64,000 nt of DNA from the NCBI GenBank assembly GCA_004794655.1, contig SMMW01000080.1, forward strand, positions 148,501 to 212,500, in the 5' to 3' direction. Shown here in pieces: positions 23,781 through 35,694 of this stretch; within the stretch, counting starts at the first letter, position 1; every line of letters starts with the position of its first letter. The position numbers and the translations under genes are program-made. Source of the DNA: Marisa cornuarietis. Its lineage: Eukaryota > Mollusca > Gastropoda > Architaenioglossa > Ampullariidae. The notes beneath the pieces were generated by a model. That model did not search any database and was not told where the DNA came from. It was given only the letters and a program-made list of their open reading frames with translations.

Positions 23781-25110
23781 AACATGGTAGATTGCAATGA
23801 AGACACGCTCGTTGGAAAAAAAAAGAGGAACTGCTTTCAACAGCCAAAGGTGTTTCAGAGAAGCAGAGAAAGAAGAAAGAACCCTGGGAGCACAAATGAT
23901 ATTCTAGATCTCTGTGACAAAAGGGCCTTGAAGAAAGAAAAGAAAGCAAACCAAAGCAGCCTCCAAGTACAAAGCAGTGAATTGTGCTATTGAAAAAAGG
24001 ATGAAGGCAGCTAAGAAGAACTTGACTAAGGACCAATACCAGACCATAGAGAAGGAAATGGCAGAAGGTGACAGAAAATAGGCTTACTAGCTACTGAAAA
24101 TCCTCAAGTCATCACAAGACTTCAGTCCCTGAAGACAGTGATGCCCACCTTCTTATGGAAAGTTCTGTTGTACTAAACCAATAGACTGAATATTGCAACA
24201 ACTGACACAACTTCTAGCTGAAGACAGATATCAACATCCTCCAGAACAATCAGACTAGGACCAAATGGGCAGTCCTACCAGTCCTGCCAGAAGAGGTCAA
24301 GAGACTGCTGTGCAGTCTGAAAAAAGGGAGGTCACCTGACATGGACAACATCCCAGTTACTCTGCTCAAGCAGGGAGGGGATGAGGCAACAAAGGCCCTT
24401 ACTGCTCTGTACCAAAGGATCTGGGAAAGAAAAGAATGGCATAAGGAACGGATGCAATGACCAGTCTAAAAAAAAAGAGGAAACAATAAACAGTGCCAAA
24501 ACTACAGAACCATAAGCCTAATCAGCCCCCCCCCCCCAAGTAAAGTCATTCTGAAAGTAATACAGAATCATATCAACACCACCACAGAGGAACTGTTAGC
24601 AGAACTGGCTGGTTTCAGATCAGGCAGGAGCACAGTTGAACTAATCTTCTACTGTTGCATCCTGACAGAAAAAACATCTACATAACATGCAGGATCTCTT
24701 CCACAACATCATTAACTTTAAGAAGGCTTTTAACAGTCTGGCATGAGATGTGAAAAAGCGCTGCATAAGAGTTCAATGAGTGCAGTGCTACTGGATAACC
24801 AAATGGGAGCTTACTTTCATACAAGTGGGCATCTCTCAAGGGTGACCCTTATTGCCTGTACTGCTCAACATCCTTTTGGAGAACATCCTGTGAGAAAACC
24901 TTCACAACCATTACACCTTTATTTCCATTGGTAGGAGGCCCATATGTAACCTGTACTTTGCAGATGACATTGATCTGCTGGCAGGCACCAAATGGAAGAC
25001 CTTTCCAACACTTTTACAGAAAATCCAAATCCCTATGAAATGAAGACCAACACCACCAAGAGCAAAGTCACAGTTAATGACACAGTCTACATGAACTGTT
25101 CCAGGGGGTT
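23781..25110 (+). mobile_element. Degenerate LINE reverse transcriptase ORF
   Basis: Interrupted plus-strand frames give a recognisable non-LTR reverse transcriptase: a basic N-terminal block (NDILDLCDKRALKKEKK), KKGRSPDMDNIPVTLLKQGG, NYRTISLIS-like text, AGFRSGRSTVELIF, FKKAFNSL, then RRPICNLYFADDIDLLAG. The FADD active-site box is at 24958-24969. Stops, frameshifts and an internal poly-C (24528) show it is dead. The family is not assigned. The 15505 fragment carries the matching downstream part of such an element. Confidence 0.8.
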
Positions 25111-25327
25111 TTTTTTTCAGCAAGAGTGACTGACCATTTCTGAAGGGACTCGAGTGATTTTTGTTTAGTCTATGCAAGAAAGATGCACTGAATTTGTGGC
25201 AGCAAATGGTAGCCACACATGCTTTTGACTGTCCTAGAGTACCAACAGTTCCTGCAACTTTTTTAAGGTGGAGCTGTACAACTGCCCATAACTTAGAATG
25301 GAGTTGGTGTGTGAACAAAATTTTTTT

Positions 25328-25405
25328 CACACTTTACTGTCAAAGAATGAAATTTAAATATTACAACACACTTTACTGTCAAAGAATGAAGTTTAAATAT
25401 TACAA
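25328..25405. repeat. 39-bp direct tandem duplication
   Basis: Two adjacent 39-base copies, each starting CACACTTTACTGTCAAAGAA, differ at one base (AAATTT or AAGTTT). The near identity suggests a recent local duplication. Confidence 0.85.
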
Positions 25406-25909
25406 CATGAACAGTCACACTTTTTTGCATTTGATTTATGTTATTTTCTATCTGGTCCTTAATTTTTTGTGGGTATATTTATATATACATTTCAAAATCT
25501 CAACTCAACTTTGTTTCAAATATTGCTTACTTTTGACAGTTTCCTAATTTTTCCACCTCTGAATTTGGTTTCATGAGTGTTTGTACATTTTTACTACTTA
25601 TAAATCTTTTTATATAAATTTCAGGACTTAGAAAGGAGATCAACACAAATGCAAGCCATCACCACCACAGGATGAAAAATGTGCATCTATGACATATATG
25701 ATGCTATTATTTTTGGAAAATTGCCAACTGTTAACCTTTTTGGTGTTATCCCCAAGTGTTACTGAGGCTCAGTTTACCTGAGCAATACTCAGACTTAAAA
25801 GCTGCATTTAGAGTCAGAACAGGTGATGCTCAGGGTAACTGTTTTTACATAAATTCCAAGCCTGAGTAGGGCTCAGCATTAATATTATCTTTAAATTCTC
25901 CTTATTCTG

Positions 25910-26586
25910 AATCCCCGACACTTAATCCCCAAACACTTAATCCTCAAAATGAAATTTCAACTAAAAAAATTATGAAGTGAATGAAAAATTTAATTCAAAT
26001 TCAAATAATTATTTTCATGTAAACATCAAAATAAGTTTGACAATTAAAATAATACTTAACTTCAACATCTATAACATTAGTTAAAGTTCATATGAGCTAT
26101 TAAATTCAATGTTGTTCAACAATATGATATGAAAAGTGTTGTTAATCAATATGACAGGTAAGCTAATGATCGGAGGTACAGAAGAGAATCCATTGCCTCA
26201 TATCGCTGTACAATGTTGCTAATTCTCATGGCAAATTCAGCCGACTTCCTCCTTGGAGGTTTCTCTCTCCCAGCGCATGACTGTAAAACAGATGCCTTGT
26301 GTAGCTGACAATCCTTACGTAGACCATCAAGGAATGTCCACATTGTTGGATGGTGACAGGAGAAGAGAGATTAACTCATTAGAGTTACCACGCGACACAT
26401 TTCTCTTACGGTTATAATATTTCAAGTTCACAAAATAGCAGTTTTGAGTGTTGTGTCGCGATTTGAGGATTTTTGAGGATTAAGTGTCTGGGGATTAAGT
26501 GGCTAGGGATTAAATGTCTAGGGGATTAAGTGTTGGGGACTAAGTGTCGGGGATTAAATGTCTGGGGATTAAGTGTCCGGTCACCC
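25910..26586 (-). mobile_element. MULE-type DNA transposon remnant with repeat-filled inverted ends
   Basis: The right end (26464-26580) is about eight copies of a 14-18 base unit like GGGGATTAAGTGTCT. The left end (25910-25950) carries the same units inverted. Between them the minus strand encodes HHPTMWTFLDGLRKD and a C-terminal part with REKPPRRK, which resembles the C-terminus of Mutator-like (FLYWCH-associated) transposases around their C-x-H-P-x-I-W motif. The catalytic region is absent. This is an internally deleted element. Confidence 0.6.
26146..26360 (-). pseudogene. MULE transposase C-terminal fragment
   Basis: About 70 residues read LFSCHHPTMWTFLDGLRKDC and end SLAYLSY with a TGA-type close near 26146. 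The HPTMW block, the following basic helix and the short RYEAMDSLLYLRSLAYL end fit the tail of MULE transposases. The DDE catalytic core is not present upstream. It lies inside inverted repeat-filled ends, which supports the assignment. Confidence 0.5.
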
Positions 26587-26922
26587 CTAATTCTGGCCTG
26601 GTATTTCTCTGCAATTTTCTCCATCATGCTAAGTTTTACAAAATGTATCCACATTTCAGTTGTTCCCTTCTGATCATATTTGCTAACTGTGTTGGTTCAT
26701 TCTCTGTCATGAAGAGTGCAGCATTGTTTGTATGTGACTGCTGGTCAGTCCACTTGTCACTTTAGTCATTATCACATTTATTATCATAATCAGGATGCTT
26801 GTATCATACAGAATGCCAGTATGTGGCCAAGTTCTCTGCTAAGAATTAAGAACACAAAAATAAAAGTTGATGGGGTAAAGCTCTTGGAAAATTTATTACT
26901 TTCTTTACCTCTCCCTATCTAC

Positions 26923-26982
26923 AGGAGAGATGCAGAAGATATTTCTGGAACAAGCGGATCAAGCAGTTATGTGGAGAATGGT
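26923..26982 (+). other. Exon-like 60-base block of unknown gene
   Basis: CTCTCCCTATCTACAG and a GTAAGT donor bracket 60 bases that are open in more than one frame (for example RDAEDISGTSGSSSYVENG). The splice signals are good, but nothing connects to it and no family is recognised. It may be a non-coding RNA exon or chance. Confidence 0.25.
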
Positions 26983-26989
26983 AAGTTTC

Positions 26990-28600
26990 ACTGTTCGGGT
27001 CTAGAGTAAAAAAAGGATTCCCCATCAAGTTTTTTAATGCTCCAGTCAAATGCTACAGTTAAATTGTATCAGTGACTGCACATGAAAAGATATCAAGCTA
27101 AAATCAGTGGACTGAGATTCCTGTTTGAATGTTATAAAGTTTAATTAATTACAGTTTATATACCTGATAAGCACTGTGCAGATACCACAGAAATAAATCT
27201 TAAACTTTGACATTTTATATCTCACTGGACACTACGGTGTGAAAGAGATGTGAAGACAGGAAAAAACAAAAGTATAAAAGTATACAAATGCTAAGAGGTC
27301 AGGCACAACAGACATCAGTTATGGTTCACTGAAATAGAAATGGTTTAAATAAATGCAAATAGTTTTTAAAAAATCCACTTTTCATCTTTTAGCAATTTTG
27401 TGAGTTATATGACAGGACATGTATTCTGCAGATTAACTTTCATCTTTTAATGAAAACCTCTATACAAGTGAAACCGGGATTGCACTTTAACTGTGAATGT
27501 TTCAATTTCACTATCGTTGTCAACTAATCCCATCCCACACACAATACTTGTGTTCACGTGAATCTAAATCCTATAATGTGACAGAGCGACTTAGGTAAGC
27601 CAACAGTTCTCGCTCCTTGAACTTGGATGGTGACATAAGAAAGCTGACAAGTGTCACCCAAGTTAAGCACCCGCTGTAGGAGGTAATCTTTTCATTCAAC
27701 TTTGCGCGTCCCAAAAGGCTGACAACAGGCAATTGCTTAAGTATGAGCAGGCGTGTACCCGGAGAAAATACGTGGGTGTCCAGGGATTTTTAATTTCTCT
27801 CTTTTTTTTTAACCGGTGTCAGCTACAAGTGTAGTGAGCATGTAAAGAAAGTGGTTTCTGTGCGTATTTGGGTGGGAAATTGTTTTTTTTCTATCTGTCG
27901 ACAAGTACACACCATTTTGATGTATTGGGCTCGAACTTACAAGCTTATAGGTAAACACGCATGCCTACACACACGCAATCACACAAATAAGACACATTCT
28001 CACGTATGCACGTGTACGAACGCATATATACTTTTAAAAAAATTAGATGCTATGTTTTCCATTCCCATATTCAAAAAACAAACTTTTTGGACAAATCCCA
28101 ACACTACGTTATTATTTTCACTGACGCTTTTAGTATACAAAGAAAAAAAAACCTCCACTCATTTAACATTCCTATGCTAGTTCTCCACCCGGTATCGAGC
28201 CTACTTAGCACCTAGTTGGAAGGAGCGTCTGACAGTTAACAGTTTGTAAAAGGCAGTGTCACACCTACAGCTATGTGAGCAAACAGGGTTTGTACCTCCA
28301 CATAAACCAAGAAACGCTGCGAGAGCCGACACATGGCAAGTTGAACAAAGTATAGACGCATGCCATTCATTCAAAGTCCCATGCCGCGAGAAGCAAGCAT
28401 GTTGCTAGTGAGAAGAAACAGCAAATGACTGCCAGTGGTAATCAGACTTCAAGTCTCTGTTTATACTCACTCGGGTTTGGCGAAAATGTCCAAAAGTCAC
28501 TCTTCCGTCTGGTTTTTTTTTTCCCCCCCGTCCAGAGAAAAACCGAATCACTCCGATGTGCCGTGTTTAACTCGTGTGTGAAAAGGGGGGAGACGGCATG
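26990..28600. other. Non-coding stretch
   Basis: No coding exon was recognised. Toward 28.4-28.6 kb the base composition rises and CpG becomes more frequent, ending in an AGCGCGCGCAGCGCG run just before the CRE-bearing tandem repeat. A promoter there is possible but unproven. Confidence 0.35.
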
Positions 28601-28621
28601 CCTTTATCCAGCAGCGCGCGC

Positions 28622-28701
28622 AGCGCGTGACGTCACACTACAGTGCCGAGTGGCTTGCCTGCTCTAGTCTTAGTCTCAGGTATCAAAGAAATCATTAAAA
28701 G

Positions 28702-28735
<34 letters not shown>

Positions 28736-28934
28736 CGTCACCCGTACAAAGCAGAGTGGCTCGCCTGCTCTAGTCTTCAGTCTCAGGTATTAAAGAAATC
28801 GTTAATAAGTTGTGTGAGTATGCGTGTGTGTGTGTGTGAGAGAGAGAGAGAGACGTCACACGTACAATGCCGATCGAGTGGCTTGCCTGCTCTATAGTCT
28901 TCAGTCTCAGGTATCAAAGAAATCATTAACAAGT

Positions 28935-28968
<34 letters not shown>

Positions 28969-28970
28969 CT
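28622..28970. repeat. Three-copy ~115-bp tandem repeat carrying CRE motifs
   Basis: Three tandem units share TGGCTTGCCTGCTCTAGTCT, a CTCAGGTATCAAAGAAATC block, and a (GT)n tract that becomes (GA)n in units two and three. Each unit starts with a CRE-like site: TGACGTCA at 28628 and 28733, and AGACGTCA at 28852. The (GT)/(GA) lengths differ between copies. Confidence 0.85.
28628..28859. promoter_or_regulatory. Cluster of CRE (TGACGTCA) sites
   Basis: Two perfect palindromic CREs (28628-28635, 28733-28740) and one with a single mismatch (28852-28859) recur at about 105-119 base spacing. TGACGTCA is the binding site of CREB/ATF bZIP factors. No gene start is tied to them, so regulatory use is inference. 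Confidence 0.4.
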
Positions 28971-29437
28971 GATGTTCATTTTTTTAAAGTAAAGGACGTA
29001 TAGGTTCCAGAAGCCGATGAACCTACAGGACGTTCACGAGTGGCCCACAGTGTTTAAAGCACGGAAGGCGGAGCCCAACGCTCACCTTCCAACATTTTAT
29101 ACATTATTACATCTCTTCTGTTTAGTCAGGTGTTCCTGTCACAGGCCTGAGAGGCATCCGTCTGCTCAGAAGTCGGGCGCCCGCTCCTTATATTTTTTCT
29201 GTTTTTTTTTTAATTGTAAGTACTGAATCTTGATAATTTTTTTCTTAGTTTAATTTGTGATGGAACCGTACAAATCACCTCAGACTATTTCTATCAAGGC
29301 ACATTTGCATGTTCTGAAGGAGAATGGCTTAGTCGTAGACTCTGTGTAACAAGACCACGTTCAGAGACAATTAAAAGCAAAATCCTGAGACAAACCCGAT
29401 AAGTATCTGGTCATGGGAAGGAAGAGAAGGTTAATTG

Positions 29438-29575
29438 GTGTCTAACGCCAACCCAGCGACTAAGGCTGTATCAATGAAAAAGCAGCTGGCCGAGAAAAGA
29501 ACAGGCAGGGTGCTTACGACAGAATCCGAACCCTGGACAGATGAATGGTATCACCGTTGCGCCATACGATCGCGT
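29438..29575 (-). mobile_element. tRNA-derived SINE, full-length-like copy
   Basis: On the minus strand the head has a pol III A box (TATGGCGCAACGGTGATACC) and B box (AGGGTTCGGATTC). The body then matches the SINEs at 60447 and 61771 (CACCCTGCCTGTTCTTTTC, GCCTTAGTCGCTGGGTTGGC). It is the clearest antisense copy of the family. Confidence 0.68.
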
Positions 29576-29986
29576 AACATGTCACGGGTAACCGTACCTA
29601 CAATCTACGGCGAATGTAAAACATTACAACCACCAGCCACCAACCACAAGGCGCTAGGAGCAGATAACTCGATCAGTGCTTCTGCTGAAGGTCTTACAGA
29701 GTTACAGTCGCATAGCAGGAAGCCAGCCTACCGCGTTGTCTAGAACGGTGAAATGCGAGATTAGTTTTCACTGCCATGATTGTAGGCTGGTAATAGCAGG
29801 TCCATTTCCACCATTAGTAGAAATAGGAAGTTACCTAGGAAGCAAGCACTGAGAGGGGCGCAGAGATGTCAGCGTTTTTTTTTATTTGTTTGTTTTGTTT
29901 TTGTAAGCGATGGACGATGCTAGGACACTGCGTACATGACTGGTCTGCAGCAGATAGTCGAGGGATTAGAGTACTGGCGCCGGTGC

Positions 29987-30434
29987 CACGATCTATGGCT
30001 TTGCTAAGCTACCACTTTGCCTCTCACAGTGCGCATGCACAGGGGGCGTTGTATAGTATTATACCGTGCTAATATAGTACGCACAGACTGATTTTTAATT
30101 AGTTTGAACGAAATGTGTTATGTGAAGTAATCGTTCGTCGGCTGTTATTGTCGGTTAGCGATACAAATGACCGATCGTACATAGAAGTCAAGGGAAGTAA
30201 TTCAGTCCTTTTGACTACTTAGATTTCATTCTTTATTTCCGCACTACATAGTATACACAGATACAAGATGTAATAAAATACATACGTTTATGAATATGTA
30301 CTGCATAGCTTAAAATGCTCGCAAACCTTTCCAGAATATGACAAACCCGTCATGTGGTGGACATGATCTGTTGACCCCTGCGCATGCGCACTGTGAGAGG
30401 CAAAGTGGTAGCTTAGGCAAAGCCATAGATCGTG
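29987..30434. repeat. Inverted repeat pair, ~60-bp arms, 330-bp spacer
   Basis: The left arm 29987-30044 and right arm 30375-30434 are inverse copies differing by a short indel and about one substitution. Both contain CACTTTGCCTCTCACAGTGC in the same outward sense. The spacer has no open frame. A palindromic TGCGCATGCGCA, fitting the NRF-1 consensus, lies in the right arm. Foldback/MITE origin is likely, but no target duplication was found. Confidence 0.75.
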
Positions 30435-31324
30435 ACAGCGGAACAGAGAGGAGCGCCGACTTGATGCCGTGGTACACAGAGAACGTCTCTCAGTCCACCC
30501 AGTTGTCGGGAACGAGTACGCCAGCGAGAGAGAAAGAAGTTAGACATCCCTTCACAAAAAAAAAAAAAAAACTAGCCCAAGAAAAGGCTATAATGCCTCG
30601 TCTCCCAACGACCTAAAAAGGAGTTAGGAAACGACCTTTACCTCTTATGTGATTGCTCATGATTCATGTAAATGATAGCTGCATAAAATCTGTTGATTTC
30701 ACAATTCTAAACGTAGAGTTATTAAATCATGCAGACATGATGCGAATGTGTTGCACCGTTCAGTCAACAGTGCGTTGTGTTCAGATACCCATTCCTATTA
30801 GTCTGCAGCAATACAATACATCTTTATTGTCTATGTCTGGTCACAACAGAGATAGAAATTTTCCTTTGTTGCTGGGAGCTCCCACAATTAACTGAAGAAA
30901 AGGATACATAATAAACTGAAGAGATTACGATCACACCTCATACACTCATGCAGTTACACTCAGGCAACAAATCATTCATTTTTTTCTTAAACTATAAAAT
31001 GTTTTCTTGATAAGTATGCCGCAGATACCATCTGGATATATATTAGAAAGCTATTATAAATAATGAGATTCAGATATGTGATTTGTTATGGAAGCCGTAC
31101 TTTTTTTAAAAAAATTAAACGGCTGCTTTAAAGACAGTTCCTACCATTAAAGATCGGAACGGTCTTCATTTGTCCCCTAATTGTTTTCTCTCCGTCTCTC
31201 TCGTCTTTTTCGGGTATTTCCTTCCTTTCCTCTTTCCTTGTGGTTTCAATGTGTTCGGAAGGATTGTGTTCAGCATTCAAAGAGAAAGAAGCCTTGAGGG
31301 GCATGAGTGACAGGGAAATTCTTG

Positions 31325-31405
31325 TCCATCTCATACAAATCACACATTTCATACAAATCACGCATCTCATACAAACACATCTCATACAAATCACGAATCT
31401 CATAA
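31325..31405. repeat. Short tandem repeat, ~15-bp unit
   Basis: About five imperfect copies of a CTCATACAAATCACG-type unit stand in a row. Open frames through it on both strands are repeat artefacts. Confidence 0.7.
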
Positions 31406-32357
31406 TCTCATACAATAAAAAATGATTGTCTCGAAAAAGGTCTCTTAAAAACAACCATGCTTAAATATAGAAACTCATAATTTACGTTAAAAAGGGTTTA
31501 TTCTTCGTTATTCATTTTTTCTTGTTTTTTTTGTAACAAATCTGCTTGAAAAGGGCACAGGATGTACAAATTTCGAAAAAATCGTTTTGTAATATATAAT
31601 CAGATTCTGCTGCTAGGCGAAGTATGCAGTTCCCTAGGAAGCAGAAACGGTCTGTGATTTTAAGTAAAAAACATCGTTCTAGTGAATAATATGTACACAT
31701 ATTTGCTAGGTATTTGTCTACAAATATGAAATCATGATAGATTAGCTATTTTTCAAATAATTTAAATAATGTATATAGGCTAAAATAATACCAGGGAGGA
31801 TTGTCGCGATTTGATTTGCAAGCATACATGCAGCAGTGGACAGCATATCATGAATCCCGAAGAAGTTCTAATCTGAGTTGTCCGATATAAATTATCAGGT
31901 ACTAAACTAAACCTGCACTGTCATTTTGAATTTCAACGACTGTAACATTTTCTCTGCCAGTGGAGAAGAATGTTTGTAAAAGCGGAAATTAATAAAAATT
32001 TATTTGAGATTAGTTGCTCTGGCCACCATGTTTGATGAGCATGACCTGGTAGCTTCACCAACTCGGAAAGAACTAATAAATCTCTTTACCCAACAAAAAG
32101 CAGAGAAAGTGTGATGACCAAAACATAAATTAACTGTTGAACAGGTTGTAGTTGCTTGATACACTGAAGACTGTCATTGGCTGCATATTTTAATGTTTTA
32201 ATTAAGGTCTTAAATAAGTATTATGTATATATAAATATAATTAATATAACATAAACCCCCAAATTTTATCTTTCTCTCATACGAGTATTTAAGGGACGAT
32301 CGACATACTCAGGAAACATGATTTGAGGTCCTTTTTTAACACTTTAGTGACGGACGG

Positions 32358-32358
32358 A

Positions 32359-32390
<32 letters not shown>
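32358..32390. repeat. (GAAA)n microsatellite
   Basis: Uninterrupted GAAA units, about eight copies. Confidence 0.9.
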
Positions 32391-32391
<1 letters not shown>

Positions 32392-35300
32392 GAGTGAACG
32401 GATGAACGAGTTCCTGAATGAAGGATGGGCAGAAAGAGAAGAAAAAAAAGAAGTGGATGATGAGATGGTGTCGGTGACTGCGATAGCGATGAGGACGTGA
32501 AATGGTGATTTATAAGGCGCCTGCATCTGTGGGAGGCAATCTCCCAGAGACTGTCAGCACCAGTCATCGTCTGTCAGGTCGGACAACATTGTCTCGAACA
32601 CACTACAACATTCAAGGGCCTGCAGGTGCTTGGATTGTGGAAGGTCGGGGGAAAAATAAAGTGCTTCTGTCAACCTTTGCTGGCGTTTCATAGTGTTATG
32701 AGCTGCTGAAAGGTAATTTTTCTTTCACTATCCATCCTTTTTTTAAGGGGGGGGGGGCCTTTATGTAGAGTGTAGTTTCTAAGGGATCTTCAAATGAGCA
32801 CAGAAGAAGCAGCCATTCTGCAGCCAGGTAATGTTGTCTATTAGTGTTGACTCTTCATACGGACCTGTTCATATGCAAAAAGGTAAGATAGAAAGGTAAG
32901 GGGTCCCATGTTTATTGGCCCTTGTGGACGGTGACTTATAAGTGGTTCATCGTATTAAGTCACATTATAGGCGAAACCTAACCCTTTCCTTCCACTGCCT
33001 TTTATGTCATCTGATTAATCAAGTAACAAGGGAGCGGGTAGCAAGAGTTAGAGCAATGGCATCCGAGCCCGAAGGCGAGCACACTAGCCGGATACCCGTG
33101 TGACGCAACGTACTTACCCCAGTTGTCCCAGTTGCGGCGTGGGGAAATGAGATGGGCACCCCTTCCACAGCTTGTCCCGAGATAAATGAGGGCTCCTAAC
33201 ACCCAACTCCCTTAGGACCGAAAGGTCACGGGACTTCCTTTTCAAATCCTGCAGGAGACATCAAATCATGACATCATGTTTGTACCCTTACACTGCACAC
33301 CTGTTTTCCCAGTAGATGACTTCTCAGCTAAAAAATATCCTCGTACAAAATCATCCCGTTATCTGGGTTGTTGACCTCTTTCTATTCCCGGTGAAGTTTG
33401 TAGGTGCGTGTCTCCGGAATAAACGAGGGTTATTAGCACCCCACTATACCTTAAAGAGGATACCAGCTGTCAGTAGTGACGACAGCCATTCTACGAGAAA
33501 ATCTTCGCTGATACTCTTTTCGCAAGATTTTCACAAAAGTAAGCAGGCTGAATGTGTCTGCGCACCTACAGACGTTTCCACACACGTGAAGATAAAGATG
33601 GCGTCTACTGAACAGTAGGAAGCAGGACAATCATCCGTCCACCATCTTTTCCCCAAACAAAACCTGTGATCCTACCTCTCTTCTTTAACACAGCCAAGAG
33701 CAAGTGTTTGCTTTAGGACAAAAGTGCTTTTGCTTTTTTAATATTAAAACACGATACATTCTGTATGATCTCAGAGTCTAGGTCCAACCCTAGGCATACC
33801 TCTTCGTGTAAGATTCACAAGTTGTTGATACAGTGTGATGAGAAGGACATGATTAAGGTCTTTTGACTTTTGAAGTCGTCATTTTCACAGTTTCTCGATG
33901 TCTTCAGTCGACCAGCTAATGAATGTGTTTCGTAGGTTTCCTCCACGAATGCAAACTCTACTTTCTGTGAAACTAGCTTTGCAGCTGAAGGTGAGATTCT
34001 TGGGACTTTGCTGGGACCAGAAAATCTACACGTACACTTTAATGTGTAAAGTCTAAGCAGGAACTGCGTTCTCACGTGGATCAGAGTTAATTTGAAATAG
34101 TGTCGAGGCTGTAACATGCCAGTCCTGCCGATAACCTCGCATGTGCTGCGTTCCGCAAAAAAGGGCGTTCATCATGGATGCTCACAGTTATGTCCCCATG
34201 GTCTTTGGTGCCGACCGCGGTTACAGCTCCTGCCTTCGCAAATAGGGAGATCATCAATTGTGACAACTGCCATCAGTTATTCTAACTGCTGTAACTACAC
34301 ATAACTATTGACTTGAAATACAGTGGTTGTCGACTGTTCTGTACACTTTTGCAGACACAACGGGTCACGAAGTCCGTCTCAGCCCAGTGCTGCAATCCGC
34401 GCATGCATACCGAAGACCTTTCTCAGACACACAGGTCAGTGGTTTCAGGTAGCAAGGTAGTCAATTATGGGGAAGGATTTACAGACAGCACGTACAAAGG
34501 TCAGGAGAGAGAAGGAGGAAGAAAGAAACTGAAAGAGATTAGAGAATGTGAAGAGAAAGAGAGAGAGAGACTAGAAAATGTGAAAAGAGAGAGACTAGAG
34601 AATGTGAAGAGAGGGAAGAGGGAAGGGAGTGAGAGATTAAACCAAAAAAGCGCTTGAGAAGGTGAAAGTGAAGGAGATAGAGAGAGCATAGGGTGAGTGA
34701 AAAAGAGATGAGAAAGAATAAAGGAAAGTAAAGAGAAAGGGGTGGTGAGAAAGATGTGGAAGAGACAATAATAATTATTACGAGGATGGTAAAATTAGCA
34801 AAACATGGTATTTTTATATATAGCCTTCGCCCTATAAATGGCTATAGAGAGGAGGAGAGACAGAGTAAAAGACATGGCGAGAGGGAGAGGGGGTGATTGA
34901 GAGACCGAGAGATAAATCGACAAGACGAGAGCGCAAAAATACCGAAGCCTCGGGAGATTTTCAAGGGTGGCTGATGGTAAATAACTACATAACATAGTAT
35001 GCTTGCTATTTATTAGGTATAGAAATTGACCAAACTGCAAAACTAAGACAGGTCTGGAAACATAATACTCAAATCGATTGAACGTCCACAAAGCCCCATT
35101 GTGCGGCACAAAACATTGTTCCTGCCCGTGACCACTGTGGAATTCCACAATTTCCCTTAGCCTTATGACAAAGGAATGAAAAGAAAGAAAAGGAAATAAA
35201 AAAAACCATGTTCAGAAATTGCCACTCTACTTTCTCCATTGTTCCTTCTGTTTCATTTAGCACAAGCCCCTACAGGGAATGTCTGCTGCCACAGGTGTTT

Positions 35301-35694
35301 TCCCACGACCATGACAAAGTGTGATCGAGCCGAGACTTCGGGAGACGAGTTTTTGAGTACACCTGACTGGCAGGCTGCAGCAGGTGAAAGGAAGGAAGGG
35401 AGGGTGTGTGTGGGAGAGAGAGAGAGAAAACTGCCCCGCTCAATACTAGACGCGCCCAGGGCAAAGCAAAAAACATGTGATGTTTGCAGTAGTTGTCACA
35501 CTGGCTTTGGCGGCATGTCTGCCTCCAGGTAACAAAATTCAAGCCCTGTTTCAGGGGACGAAAACGTCCCTACACTGACAGCTTGAAATTACTTAGCTGG
35601 TTGGTGTGGAGAGAAAAGTGCTTTTTTCAACCATTTCCCAACACTGGGGGATAGCGATATAGGTGATAGTGGTTGTGCGTAATTTGTTAGCATT

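Larger units (their letters stand above)
30435..35690. other. Gene-poor stretch
   Basis: No supportable gene was found. It contains short tandem repeats (31320-31405 and a GAAA run at 32358-32390), a purine-rich GAGA stretch (34500-34930) and a poly-G run near 32748. Two blocks near 33185 and 33420 share TAAAYGAGGG-type text and may be degraded repeats. Confidence 0.4.

Noticed and set aside
26464..26580. Regular short repeats resembling a CRISPR array
   Set aside because: The units are contiguous with no unique spacers, the DNA is animal nuclear, and an inverse copy sits at 25910-25950, so these are transposon ends.
34313..34689. Overlapping open frames on both strands near 34.5 kb
   Set aside because: They are produced by a GA-rich low-complexity stretch (Glu/Arg/Lys on one strand, Ser/Leu/Phe on the other).
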